Part shown: positions 35,245 to 45,959 of the stretch, in pieces
Numbering within the stretch: the stretch's first letter is position 1
Layout: every line of letters begins with the position of its first letter
Assembly (NCBI RefSeq): GCF_025698545.1
Contig: NC_068569.1
Span: 22,754,001 to 22,818,000 of the forward strand
Direction of reading: 5' to 3'
Source of the DNA: Gossypium raimondii
Lineage: Eukaryota; Streptophyta; Magnoliopsida; Malvales; Malvaceae
DNA: 64,000 nucleotides
Position numbers and translations under genes: made by a program
Notes under the pieces: model-generated
What the model was told of the DNA's origin: nothing
The model's database searches: none
The model's input: the letters and a program-made list of their open reading frames with translations, nothing else

Positions 35245-38200
35245 TTACACTTTCCGCAGCCGTCCTCTCTTGCTTGTTTTTCCTTGGGAGGACTGCGAAC
35301 TTTTGTTTGCACGAACATTACCTTGTCCACGCCCTTTACCTTTTCCCACTGAAGCAGACTTCTTGGCACCCTTACCTCGGCCTCTGTCAGAAACCTCACC
35401 ATTGATGTGTCCTCCACTGCTGTCACTCTCGACATCACTATTCTCTTCTTCCTCTGTTTCAGATTCATCTTTCGCCTTCTTCTTCTTCTTTGAGGAAGTT
35501 GGAGTTTTACTAGCACCATTTTTGTTGTTTTGCTTAAGAACTGAAGTTTTGGTATCCGATACCGCAGTCCCTGAAGAACAGATGATTTATGGATCAGTGC
35601 CCGTGTCAAATTTTCTTAACTTCAAAAGTCGATAATCTAACATGTAATTACTAAAGCCGTCAATGAATCATATAGCCCCAATTAGTTGAAAGCTGTGGAG
35701 ACAAAGATAGAGACGCACACCTTCATCAGAACCTTTGCCATCATAAATTTCCAACTGTAGAAAACATAAAAAGTTTAGACATAAGGCTTTATATTACAAT
35801 ATTTCAACATTAACAGAGAGCAATGGCAAAAAAACATCTCGAATCAAACCGGAAATTGAAGGTTCAGTGAGATGACCTATTAGTAAGTGATCAAAAACTG
35901 AGAATACCCAACAGCATCCACAACAATCCATATCACATAATACTCTACAAATACAAGGCATCAGGGGAGAGAGCAAAGCCAAAAATTTCCAAGAACGATA
36001 TTTTGGGTGCATTTACACAATATTGTATGTACTACTCAAAAGGTTATGTTGAAGTGCATAACAGATAAGTTGTCCATACATAACAAATGAATCTTGCAAC
36101 TAATCGCACTGTTTGCTTGAAGCAATGCAACTCAAAATGTTCAGAAGCCTAGAACTTACTAAACCCATCAAACTTTAAAAAGTATTGATAAAGTCACCGG
36201 TAAACAAGACTTTTAGCACAAATATACTTCTCACATCCTACGACATGGAATAAAAACAATACTTTTGGAAGGTACACCTTAAAGTTATCAAGGTAATCAA
36301 TTCCTCAATATTAAGAAAAATGAAAAAAAAATTAAAAATTAAGAAATCTACCTGGTCAAGCCGGTCACCAACATTTGTTCTATCAACAATGACCATCGAG
36401 TGGCCCATACCACAAGCAACACTGCACAGATATACAAGAGAACTTGTCAGTAATTCCTGTCCAGAGAAAATCAGAGCATATAGTATTATAAATGCATGAA
36501 GTAACTGTTAATTTATATCCACCTGATAACATGCATGCCCTCCAGAATGTCTACCTTTTTGGGTATAGCGGAAGACCTAAAAAGAAGCAGCAAGATTAAG
36601 TAAATAGAATATAGGGAGAGAGGGTAGGAGAAAAAAAGCTGTTAGGACAAGTAACAGTACATACTTTTGTCCAGTGGGACCATATCCTAATTCTCCATAC
36701 TGAGCGTGGCCCCAACTTATGCAGGAGGAGTCCGCACCAACAAAATGGAACATATTGCCTGAATCCATGCAACGTAAATTCCAGCCACTGGGAAGGAAAG
36801 GATAGATAAGTACGTCTGAGATGTGCTTACAGAGTCACAGACTAAAACTAGTGGTGTGAAGTTTAATTGACATCAACCCCTTAAGACTTAACAGAAAGCA
36901 AAGCATCAAAATAAACAGAATAAAAAAAACAGAACAGGTGAAAAGATAACGTAGCATTAACTGCAACAAATTAACAAAATCTAAGTCGAGCTATAATAAA
37001 CAGTGGAAGTCTTCAATGGAAGGGAGGGAAAAGAACAGTAACCAAGATCTGTAAAAACATAAAAATGCTGATACATCAAGACCAAAAGCAAAATCAGGAT
37101 CATGATGCAAGTAGAAAAGTTAACATTAAGAATGAAGTATAACATAGACATGGTGCAAAGCAAAACCTTAAATCCATTAGAGGTTTGGGATACATCCAGT
37201 CATCGCCAGTATTCTTTAGTTTGCCCCACATATACAATTGCCCACCGCCTGGAAAACAAGCAAAAGTTAATGAACCGCACATAATCACCTATAAATCTTT
37301 TAATTGAAGACCTATCCCAGTATCACCTTTCCCATTGACCCTCACTTGACACTTCATAAACTAGGAAAAGGCTTTAACCTTGCCCATTAATGGAGAGTAT
37401 TAGCAACCAGACTTATCAGCTCCCTTAACAAACAATACCTGCAGTGCATGCTGAATTGACAGAACCAGCTGAAACAACTGCATTGGGAGGAAGAACATTG
37501 TGCTTTTGGAATACTTCAACACGACGAGGAACCCACTCATCCTTCTGCTCTCTGTGCCCAAGCCTGCATAAGTGATGAAGGAATTGCGTCAAGGAAACAA
37601 AAGGAAAAACAAATAAGTAGAATAAAGGATTTAAGCCCTGTAAAAACACATCAAATACTGGAACAATGCAGAAGTTAGCAGTGGTGAGCATGTCACAAAC
37701 CTTCCATAACCGCCAAAGCCCCACCTAGACAATCACATAATAAAAGTAAATTGTTTATGAACAAGGAAAATAAAAGGGAAATCTAAAACCTTACCACAAT
37801 AATCAACAATGACTTACGTGTAAACAAAGCCATTTGTGTCCACAGCAACTGGATGCACAAATTAGAAAAGTAAACAATGAGATGAATGTTTAAGTAAAAG
37901 AAGAACCAGGGATAGGGAAGGGAACGACCAAAAGATGAAAGAGCAAATGAAGGGAAGGGAACGACCAAAAGATGAAAGAGCAAATGAACATGAAAGAGAG
38001 CAGGCATATCATGAACCTGTATGGTTTGTTCCACAGGCAACTTTGATAATAGTTTCCCCAGAAAGAGTAGCTATAGCTCTAGGGCGAGGTTGAGATTCAT
38101 AAACAAGCCTCACCGAGCTATCCTTGGCATTATACTGCAAGCGTATAGGTATGATGCAAACACCCGTGGAGAAAAGCAAGTCAATAGCAACTAGATTAGA

Positions 38201-39476
38201 GAACTGCTTAATTGATTATACACATCCGGCATAACTTTGTGAGTGATACTCTGCAGCAAAAATATGAACAAGACTCATCAAAGATAACTCATCTTCTCCA
38301 CATACCTCGTTGTCTGTTCCATGACCAAGCTGGCCATACTGGGGAAGCCCTGCAGTTCTACCAACCAAAAAAGCATATTTAGATTCAGTGAAAGAATACA
38401 AATTAGAAAAGAACTATTGACAATAAAAGCAAGCCAAGAAACAGAACTAAAAGCACCACAAACCATACAGTATCGAAGCTCCTTCAGTAGATGATAACCA
38501 CACGGTGAATTCAGCTCCACAGGCAGTATTTGTAACTTGAGACACGAGACAGCGGACAGGAGATGACTCAATTTCTACACAAAAAAAAAAGAATAGAAGA
38601 CAAATTGATAAATAAATGAAAAACAAATTTTAATACAAAACGTCATCTTTCATGGAAGAACTTAACAACTAAGAAAACAAAACACCTAGAGTAACATAGT
38701 ATCAGTGGTACTGCTAATCAAAATCAACAGAACCTACCATTTCTAGTAGATCCTGAACCAAGCTGCCCATGCTTATTCCAGCCAAATGCCAGGGAATTAC
38801 CATCTTCAGTAACTACCACCGTGTGGCTCCTTCCCGCTCCTGCTTTGATTATTTTATACCTTCAAGATAAATGCAACATAGTTCAAATTAACCATCAATT
38901 TCAGAAAATTAATAAATACAGACAGGACTAATTTTAATAACAACACAACAAAAGAACATACTTTAAGAGTTCAGAAACAATAGTTGGCCTATCACGCTGG
39001 ATTGTATCTCCATGACCCAGCTGCCCTTTCTATACATAAAAGCTAAAGCTCTATCAACCACTACTAACAACATTAGAATAACATTAACGACATGCATTTA
39101 ACAACATTAAAAAAAACAGGTGAGGATTCTTCATGCCTCATTACGACCCCACGTGTAGCATCGCCCTTCAACATCCAATGCAACGCAATGACATGACACT
39201 GCAACGAAAAAAGAAACTTCAAAATATACCTTTTAAATGCGAATCAGTAGGTGTAAAACAAAAGGCAATGAACTCACCGCAACCGGAGGCAACGAACCGT
39301 ATATCAACGCCGACGAGAGGGCGAAGGCGAGTGGGAGACACTAAGTTGCCTTCAAGTACACCTTTGCGACGACCAACGGCTTCCCAACGCGTGGAGCCAC
39401 AGAACAAGAGCTCTCCTCCTTTCTTCTTCTCTTCCTCATCATCCTCCACCTTCTTCTCCGCTTCGTTCGTTGACAT
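35245..39476 (-). CDS. RCC2: RCC1-repeat protein, RCC2 (TD-60)-like, 531 aa, 16 exons
   Basis: Exons: 39278-39476, 39137-39198, 38962-39029, 38738-38859, 38469-38574, 38306-38357, 38017-38134, 37818-37848, 37701-37724, 37439-37563, 37167-37248, 36665-36787, 36523-36576, 36352-36421, 35721-35754, 35245-35570. They sum to 1596 bases with every codon phase matching. RCC2 binds small GTPases and chromatin in animals; the plant role is less known. An acidic N-terminus (DDEEEKKKG) precedes GELLFCG. RCC1 repeats follow, marked CYTWGRNEKGQLGHGD (residues 80-95), FGWNKHGQLGSGS, LPQYGQLGHGTDNE, YTWGFGGYGRLGHRE, LYMWGK and ISWGHAQYGELGYG. The C-terminal tail (about 425-531) is nuclear-signal-like, with KKKKKAK at 451-457, an acidic run, then RGRGKG and KGKGRG. 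The human protein is of similar length. All introns are GT-AG except intron 2, which reads GC-AG. No damage is seen. Confidence 0.93.
37914..37987. repeat. 37-bp perfect tandem duplication in intron 7 of the RCC2-like gene
   Basis: AGGGAAGGGAACGACCAAAA and the following 17 bases occur at 37914-37950 and again at 37951-37987 without a mismatch, so the event is recent. It lies wholly within the intron (37849-38016). Confidence 0.9.
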
Positions 39477-40026
39477 TTCCAGGCTACAGAAAGTTCAAAG
39501 CTTTGACACCAAAAAAGAAAAAGGGAGCGAATGAAGACCGATCTAACGGCTGGTATTTGAAAAGGAGGGAGGGACCCCAGATGGAGGAGAAATTTGGCGG
39601 GAAAAAAGGGAACAACGGCTAGTAAGAAACGGGATCGGAGCGAGTAGGGTTGAAAGCAGAAATAAGGAAGAAGAACAGAAAACCTTAATTCAAAAAATGG
39701 GGGAGAGCGTAGAAATATTTCAAAAGATGAGAAGGAAAGGATAAAAAGGGGTTGGCCTTACTCTCTTTTATTATTAATTATGGAGAGAGAAGGTGGATGG
39801 AGTTTGGGTAAATCAAATAGTTGGATTTTAGAATTAGAAACACATCCCTAAATGCATTTTCAATATAACTTTTGTATTCAAATTTCGTCCTCCTAAATCT
39901 CTCTACTCTCTTAAATTTTAGTTCTCAAATTTTTATTCAATTTCTCTAAAAAATATTGTTGTTTTAATTTTATATTTCATAATTTCTTTGTTTTCAATTG
40001 ATTTTTATATGACAATTTCACTTATT
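39477..40026. other. 5' flank of the RCC2-like gene and spacer
   Basis: The 5' untranslated region and promoter of the minus-strand RCC2-like gene should lie between 39477 and about 39780. I see no clear TATA box. The flank is purine-rich on the plus strand (CT-rich on the gene strand). Beyond that is AT-rich DNA before the PMD pseudogene. Confidence 0.5.
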
Positions 40027-42870
40027 CATTTACATGTGAAGCACATACCCGGCATCCACTTGCAAATGATAAGAAAATATTACTAACTTTTTAATTTTAA
40101 TTAAGTTCACTATTAATTTTATATTTCTTTACATTTATATAATCAGACCGAAGATCATATTTTAGAGACGTACATATACAATTTAATTACGAGTGTACCG
40201 TGTGTTATCGAACAACACTTGCAATAGGTGAGATTCTTGCACGTACCTTGTATGCTCGGGGGGACTAAATTGAATCCCACAATTATCAACGATTTGGTGG
40301 AGAGACAAAGATTTGAAACACGCTCATTCCATCTTTCGTGTAGTGAGTGTACAATTACATTCGATGACATAGCTTTACAACTCGATTTATCGGTGGATGA
40401 GCCAACCGTTACGGGAACAATGGTCGTTGGCGATTGGAGCGCAATTTGTGAGCTACTATGTGAAGGTGTCTGACAAGTTTTTTGGTAGTCAGATAGAGAT
40501 GAAATGATTGGAAGAAATTTTCAATTATATCGATAACTCTGTGAGTGTCGTTGAAAGAGAACAATACGTCCGAGCATTCATCCTGAGGTTAATCAAGGGT
40601 CTTCTAATGCCAATAAATCTTGAAATACGATACATTTAAGGTGGCTACTACAACTCGTTGACTTGAAAGAAGCGAGGCGACTCAGTTGGGGATCAACTGT
40701 ATTGGCCACTAAGGGTGAGCGTTCGATCAAATCGAGTGAAAAAAATTTTGAGTTGACGAGTCCTATTTTATCATCCTAACTTGATTTAAAAAAATTTCGA
40801 ATCAAGTCGAGTAAAATGAAATTCAAGTCGAATTGAATCGAGTAAAATTGTTCAAGTTAAATTAAAAATTAAACATGTCAAATTAAAATCTTTTACAAGA
40901 TAACTAATTCCATGTTGAAGCATATAAATTTGAAACCATATCTATTTGAAAACTTTTTCAAAGTAAAATAATAATAATAATATACTTTAGTATAATAAAC
41001 TTGAATCATCAAATAACTTATTTAGGTCTTAAAATTATTATTTTAGAACATTTATTAATTTTAACTTTCTTTATATTTATTCTTTAGAATTTTTTAAAAT
41101 TATTATATTTTTTAAATATAATTTTTAGAATTTTTATAAATATTTTGCATTTTTGATTTTTTTTTAAATTTGTTGAGAAAGAGACCAATTTACTGATTTT
41201 CAAAATTGTTACGGACCAAAAGGGTATTTACACCAATCTGTTATTCAAATTATTCGAGTTATTTGAACTGTCAAATTCAACTTGTTTTGAACTTGAAACT
41301 CGAATTACTTATTCAAGTTGATTTGAATAACTCGAATAACTCAATTCGATTAACTCAAAATTTGAATTTGTTTTCGATTTTTTTGAATCGAATCGAGTTT
41401 TACTCACTCCTATTAGCCATATTGTACCAAGAAATGTGTCGGGAGACGTAACCACAAAAAATTAAAATCGATAGTTGTATACTCCTTCTACAATCATAGG
41501 CATGGTACTGACTACCATTTTTACGTCCCTAAGTAAACACCTATTATTCTTTCTTACTCGTAGTAAAGTAAAATTTATTTGATAATATAGTTATCATAAT
41601 ATTTTTTCATTATTATATATTTGAAATAACATGTTATTTGAATAGGTGGAACAATGAGGCGAGTCATGTTGGTATAGCAAATAAGCTTAAAGATATCCGG
41701 CTACTGTTAGATCAACAATCGAAAGTTGAGGTTAGTTTTTAAAATTTTAAATTATATAATATTTATGTAAGGATTTGAAATTTACTATTAGGTAGATAAT
41801 AAAATTTTTAAATTTGTATTGTAGTTTGAATGGATGTCATATGCTGATCCGAGAATACAAGAATGTATCCCGACCAAATTTTTGGCTAACCGTAATATTT
41901 GACACGTGAATGTGTCATTGATAATTTTCGCGATGATGCAGATGCACAAATCTGATTGAGTGAAGTGCCAATTCGGGTTTAGACAAAGTATTCCATCGTT
42001 ACCCCAAGATATCGAAGAACTGCACAAGGTCAACTTGCAGGGGAGAACCTACGAAGATTGGGTGAAATTTCATGAGAAATATATCTACATTTGGGAGCAT
42101 ATGTACGATTTTATACCTATGTGCGAACAAATTCTCGCACCAGAATTGACGACCTCTCCAGAGTACATGACATGGTTTAGATATCATGATAAGTCATATA
42201 TACTACTAGAGGAGGAAAGGACTAGGCAACGTCTTCGTAAGAGACCAAGACAACCCCGCATGAATCCTAGGTCGAGAGTACATGCCTCGATGGAGTCATT
42301 ATCAACTTCAAACCCACAAGTAGCACCGATGGCTGCACCACCTCCCAATAAGTATGGTTCATATTATTCTAGTGCTTTCATTAACGTCGTTTTTTATACA
42401 CAAACACCACATTATGCACTACCGTACCATGTATCAATACCTTCTACAAGTGTATTTTTTGCACCACCTCCATCCCAGCACTATATAAAGCATCAATGCC
42501 AACAACAACACCGACGTGTTCGTCATCTTTGACAATTCTAACATTTTATCCGCAACTGGGTTATGCGACACCATACACTTATTCGCTGATAGCATCGCTA
42601 ACACCCCCGACGCTATTGTTCTATCAAGGTGACTCATCTTCGCAACCACATGTTATTCGAATGGCCGATATACGATGGCAACCTAAGACAACACAACACT
42701 CAAGCACTGAGGAACGAGAAGAATATGAATATTAAGGTCGAGGTCGATGTGAAGATGAAGATGACAAAGATGATGAGCTGAAACCCCAACTACGAAAAAA
42801 TCCTTCTCGCAACCGACACTCATCGGGTTGTGGCACACATTTGGCCCGGCGTGAATAAAGTGAATATGTG
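40027..42870 (+). pseudogene. PMD/MAIN-like gene copy B, disrupted
   Basis: Exon 1 end is HLHVKHIPGIHLQM (40027-40068), but its donor is ATAAG where copy A keeps GTAAG. The next exon (from 40148, after AATCAG) has VIEQHLQ, a stop, then [42 protein letters not shown] and VVGDWSAICEL. A frameshift follows, then VREQYVRAFILRLIKGLL-like text. A hAT-like element interrupts at 40709-41411. Exon 41646-41730 (WNNEASHVGIANKLKDIRLL) is spliced to 41825 (FEWMSYADPRIQECIPTKFL). After stops comes a 190-codon open stretch, QFGFRQSIPSLPQDIEELHK, EYMTWFRYHDKSY and a Pro-rich C-terminus. PMD proteins of the MAIN type act in silencing and meristem maintenance, but this copy is clearly inactive. Confidence 0.78.
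40709..41411. mobile_element. hAT-like non-autonomous element in PMD copy B (8-bp target duplication)
   Basis: 703 bp between ATTGGCCA (40701-40708) and ATTAGCCA (41412-41419), 7 of 8 bases identical. Ends are AGGGTGAGCGTTCGATCAAA and TCGAGTTTTACTCACTCCT, inverted-related to each other and to the element at 11751-12877. The 8-bp duplication suits hAT transposons. Removing it rejoins the PMD text exactly where copy A is continuous. No transposase inside. Confidence 0.75.
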
Positions 42871-43123
42871 AAATAGAAATGTAGTGAATGTCTTTATGTG
42901 ATTCAAAGTGAATAAGCAAATTGACACAATGTGATATATGTTTGATATATCAAGTGTGTTATATGAAAGCGATATGTGAATAAATGTCTTAGTGAACTCA
43001 GGGAAAATATGGTATATGATAATGAAATGATTTTAGAATTGAAAGAGGTTGAGGGTTCAGATAGGAAGTGGGTTGGTGATATGGGGGTTTAGAAAGGATT
43101 AAGAGAGGAGTATTGGGTTATAA
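42871..43123. other. Flank downstream of PMD copy B
   Basis: Repeated GATATGTGAATAA-like words and no gene. It ends at the LTR d insertion site. Confidence 0.4.
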
Positions 43124-45641
43124 TGTAACGACCTGATAATCATGAGTGTCGAAAAGTGTATTTTCGGGACTCCGTTTTCGTAAATCAAACTTATTTACGA
43201 AGTTAGTTGTGTAGTTAATTAGGTTTTGGTTAAGTGAATTTGCATGAATTAAGAGTAATTAGGTAAAAGGACTAAATTGCATAAAGTGTGAAAGTTGAAT
43301 TATAGATTAAATAAAAATTAAAGGGACTAAAGAAACAATTATGCCATTGTCTTAAAATGAGGCAGCATAAGGTGTATATTATTATAAAAAATTAAAGTCA
43401 AAATATATATTATAATATTATAATATTAAATCTTAATTATTAAGTATATATATTATATTATAATAATAAAATAAGTAATAAAAAGAAATAAAGAAAGAAA
43501 GATAGAAATGAAACAGAAAGAAGAAAGAAAGAAAAAGAAAAAGGGAAAGAAAAAAAGGAGAAAGATAAGGTTAGGGGGTTTCAAAGTTTCCAAGCTCAAT
43601 TGGTTAGTCAATTTAGTCCATTTTTCTTGTAATTTTTATGTTTTTGGAATCCCGGTATTAAGTGCTATCCGACCCATGTCGAAATTTTAGAAATTATTGA
43701 GTTTTTAAGTGTTGTTAATGTTGAATAATTTTAGCATTAGGGATTAAATTGATAGGTTTTTAAGCTAGAAATGAAAAAGAATTAAATTTTAGAATAAATT
43801 GCAAATTTTGAGAAATAGGGACTAAATTGTGAAAAACTCAAAATTTAAGTGAAAATAGGGAGTTAAATTTAGTATAAAGTGGAATTTGCATGAAAATAAA
43901 GAATTAAATGTGAAGAATAAAAATAAGTCTCGATTTTGGGACTAAATTGAAATTTAGGAAAATATTAAGTAAAAATTTAAATTGTATTGATGTATTTTAA
44001 TTGTTTTAATTTCGTAGCTAATGTCGTACCGGAACCCTTGACTAAAAAGGGGAAAGATAAAATTGACGTCGAATAGCTCGAAATTCCTGGTTTGTATTTC
44101 TATAATCCGAACCTAGTTATTAATTGTTGTAATTCGATTTAATGCATATGGTAAGTGTTTGAGGTGAGTATTTAACATTTTGATAGTTGATTGAAATGGA
44201 TTTAATTGGCATATAAATTATGAATGTATTAATTATTGAATTGAAAAGAATATATGTGCTAATGTGAAAGTTGGATATTAATTATTATAGATTGAATTGA
44301 ATTCATGTGTATATGTGATTACATGAAAAATTTATGAAAATTTATGTTAGATATTGGTTGTTTTTGAAATGTGAAATTAAACCCTATTGACTGTATCGGG
44401 CTGAGTCGGATATAGATGGCATACCATAGGATATGAAGAGTTTAGGGATTTCTTCAACTTCGAGTCGATGAGGCACTGGGCGACAATTTGCTTCGGTTTA
44501 ATCAACGAGACACTGGGTGTCAATATATATAGCGTTGGGCGCATATTAATTTGGATTTATCTGATGTGGCACTGGGTGCCAAACTGGTGTGTTGGTTGGA
44601 CCCGTGTATCCGTCCGAGTCCGAGTCGTGTTAATAGGGGTAATTAAATAAAACGGTACTATGATTAATATTGGATGATATTGTATGTGAATTGAAAATGG
44701 GATACTGATTTGAAACATGAAAATGAGATACATGAGTTATGTACTCATGAATTGGATATGGAATGGATAATGTTATTGTTTAAATGATATGTGGATCAAA
44801 TTGTTAAAAGCTATTATATAGCAAGTGATGAGAATTGAGTATGGTATGAAATGATGTATTTATGAGTTGAATATATGAAATGATGTATTCATGAGTTGAG
44901 TATTGAATGGTTAATGCCATTGTATAAATAAATGTGGTTTGATATGTGAATAACTATTTATATAGCAATTGTGTGAAGTAGGACATTGTTTAACAAATGA
45001 AATATGATAGCATATGATAGTCATGATACTAGACATTAATATGTGCTTAAAATTCAATTGTGCATATTATATTATCTTATTTTTAAATATTCAGATTATA
45101 GAAATACCACTGAGTTTTACTCAGCGTACGGTTTTGCTTTTTGTGCGCAAGTTAGGTATTTAATTTTTGATCGCCGATTCAGCATCCAACAACGATCCCG
45201 AACTCCAATGTGGTGATGTTTTTCTTTTGCGTCGGCATGTACCGAGGGTGTCTAAATAATAGTTATCTTATGGATTGATTGTAAATGTGATTATAAGTTT
45301 AATATTGGTTTGGTGTATATATATAAACATGTAGTTGTGTTTGAAACCATAGTATGGTACGGTAAATTGAATCCAAGCTTGGTATGTGCACGTGAATTTA
45401 AGCTAATGTTTTAGGTAGATATAAACTAGGCCAAATTGATGGATTTTAGCATGCTTATAATTTTAATTTGAATGATGCATTGATGATATGTTTTGATGAT
45501 ATAAATGTGGATCCAATGAGGGTACATTGGTTAGGCACCTAAGATGATTGTTTTGGCATGCTTTGAATCTGTTTGATCTGTAAACTTTGGTAATTCTCCG
45601 TAATCCGATTCTGACGATGAATATGGGTTAGGAGTGTTACA
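43124..45641 (+). mobile_element. LTR d: solo LTR (2518 bp)
   Basis: TGTAACGACCTGATAATC at the left, GGGTTAGGAGTGTTACA at the right. Flanks are TATAA (43119-43123) and TATAT (45642-45646), a degenerate duplication. Internal features are a purine-rich GAAA tract (43480-43566) and repeated 'GCACTGGGTGCC' words at about 44470-44590. There is no coding capacity. Confidence 0.7.
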
Positions 45642-45959
45642 TATATATTGTGTTTACTGGAGTTCTCATTATCAGAGTTCCATTATAGGTTAGGAGTTTG
45701 TGTTTGTCCTAGATATCTACAATGCATCAAATTTATTGAACTCCTCTGAGATTCACTAAGGACTGCAAAAGTGATATGTGAAAGTATAAGCATTATAGTG
45801 TTATATGTATTTTAGTAATACATTTGAATTAATTGTTAAATGAAATATGTGAATTAAGTGTTTATGTTATGTTTGTGATATGAGAAAAATATTTTGATAT
45901 GTGAATGTGAAAGTTGATCAGCGACTATATCTGTTAAAATAAATAACTATAAGTTATAA
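45642..45959. other. 318-bp spacer between LTR d and LTR e
   Basis: Ordinary AT-rich DNA, no gene. With 42871-43123 and the sequence after 48920 it forms the older host sequence into which both LTRs went. Confidence 0.4.

Noticed and set aside
35175..35609. 144-codon Arg-rich frame over the last RCC2-like exon
   Set aside because: Wrong phase. The spliced frame gives the expected lysine-rich tail and stops at 35245.
39133..39534. 133-codon plus-strand frame over RCC2-like exons 1-2
   Set aside because: Antisense shadow of a coding exon with no domain.
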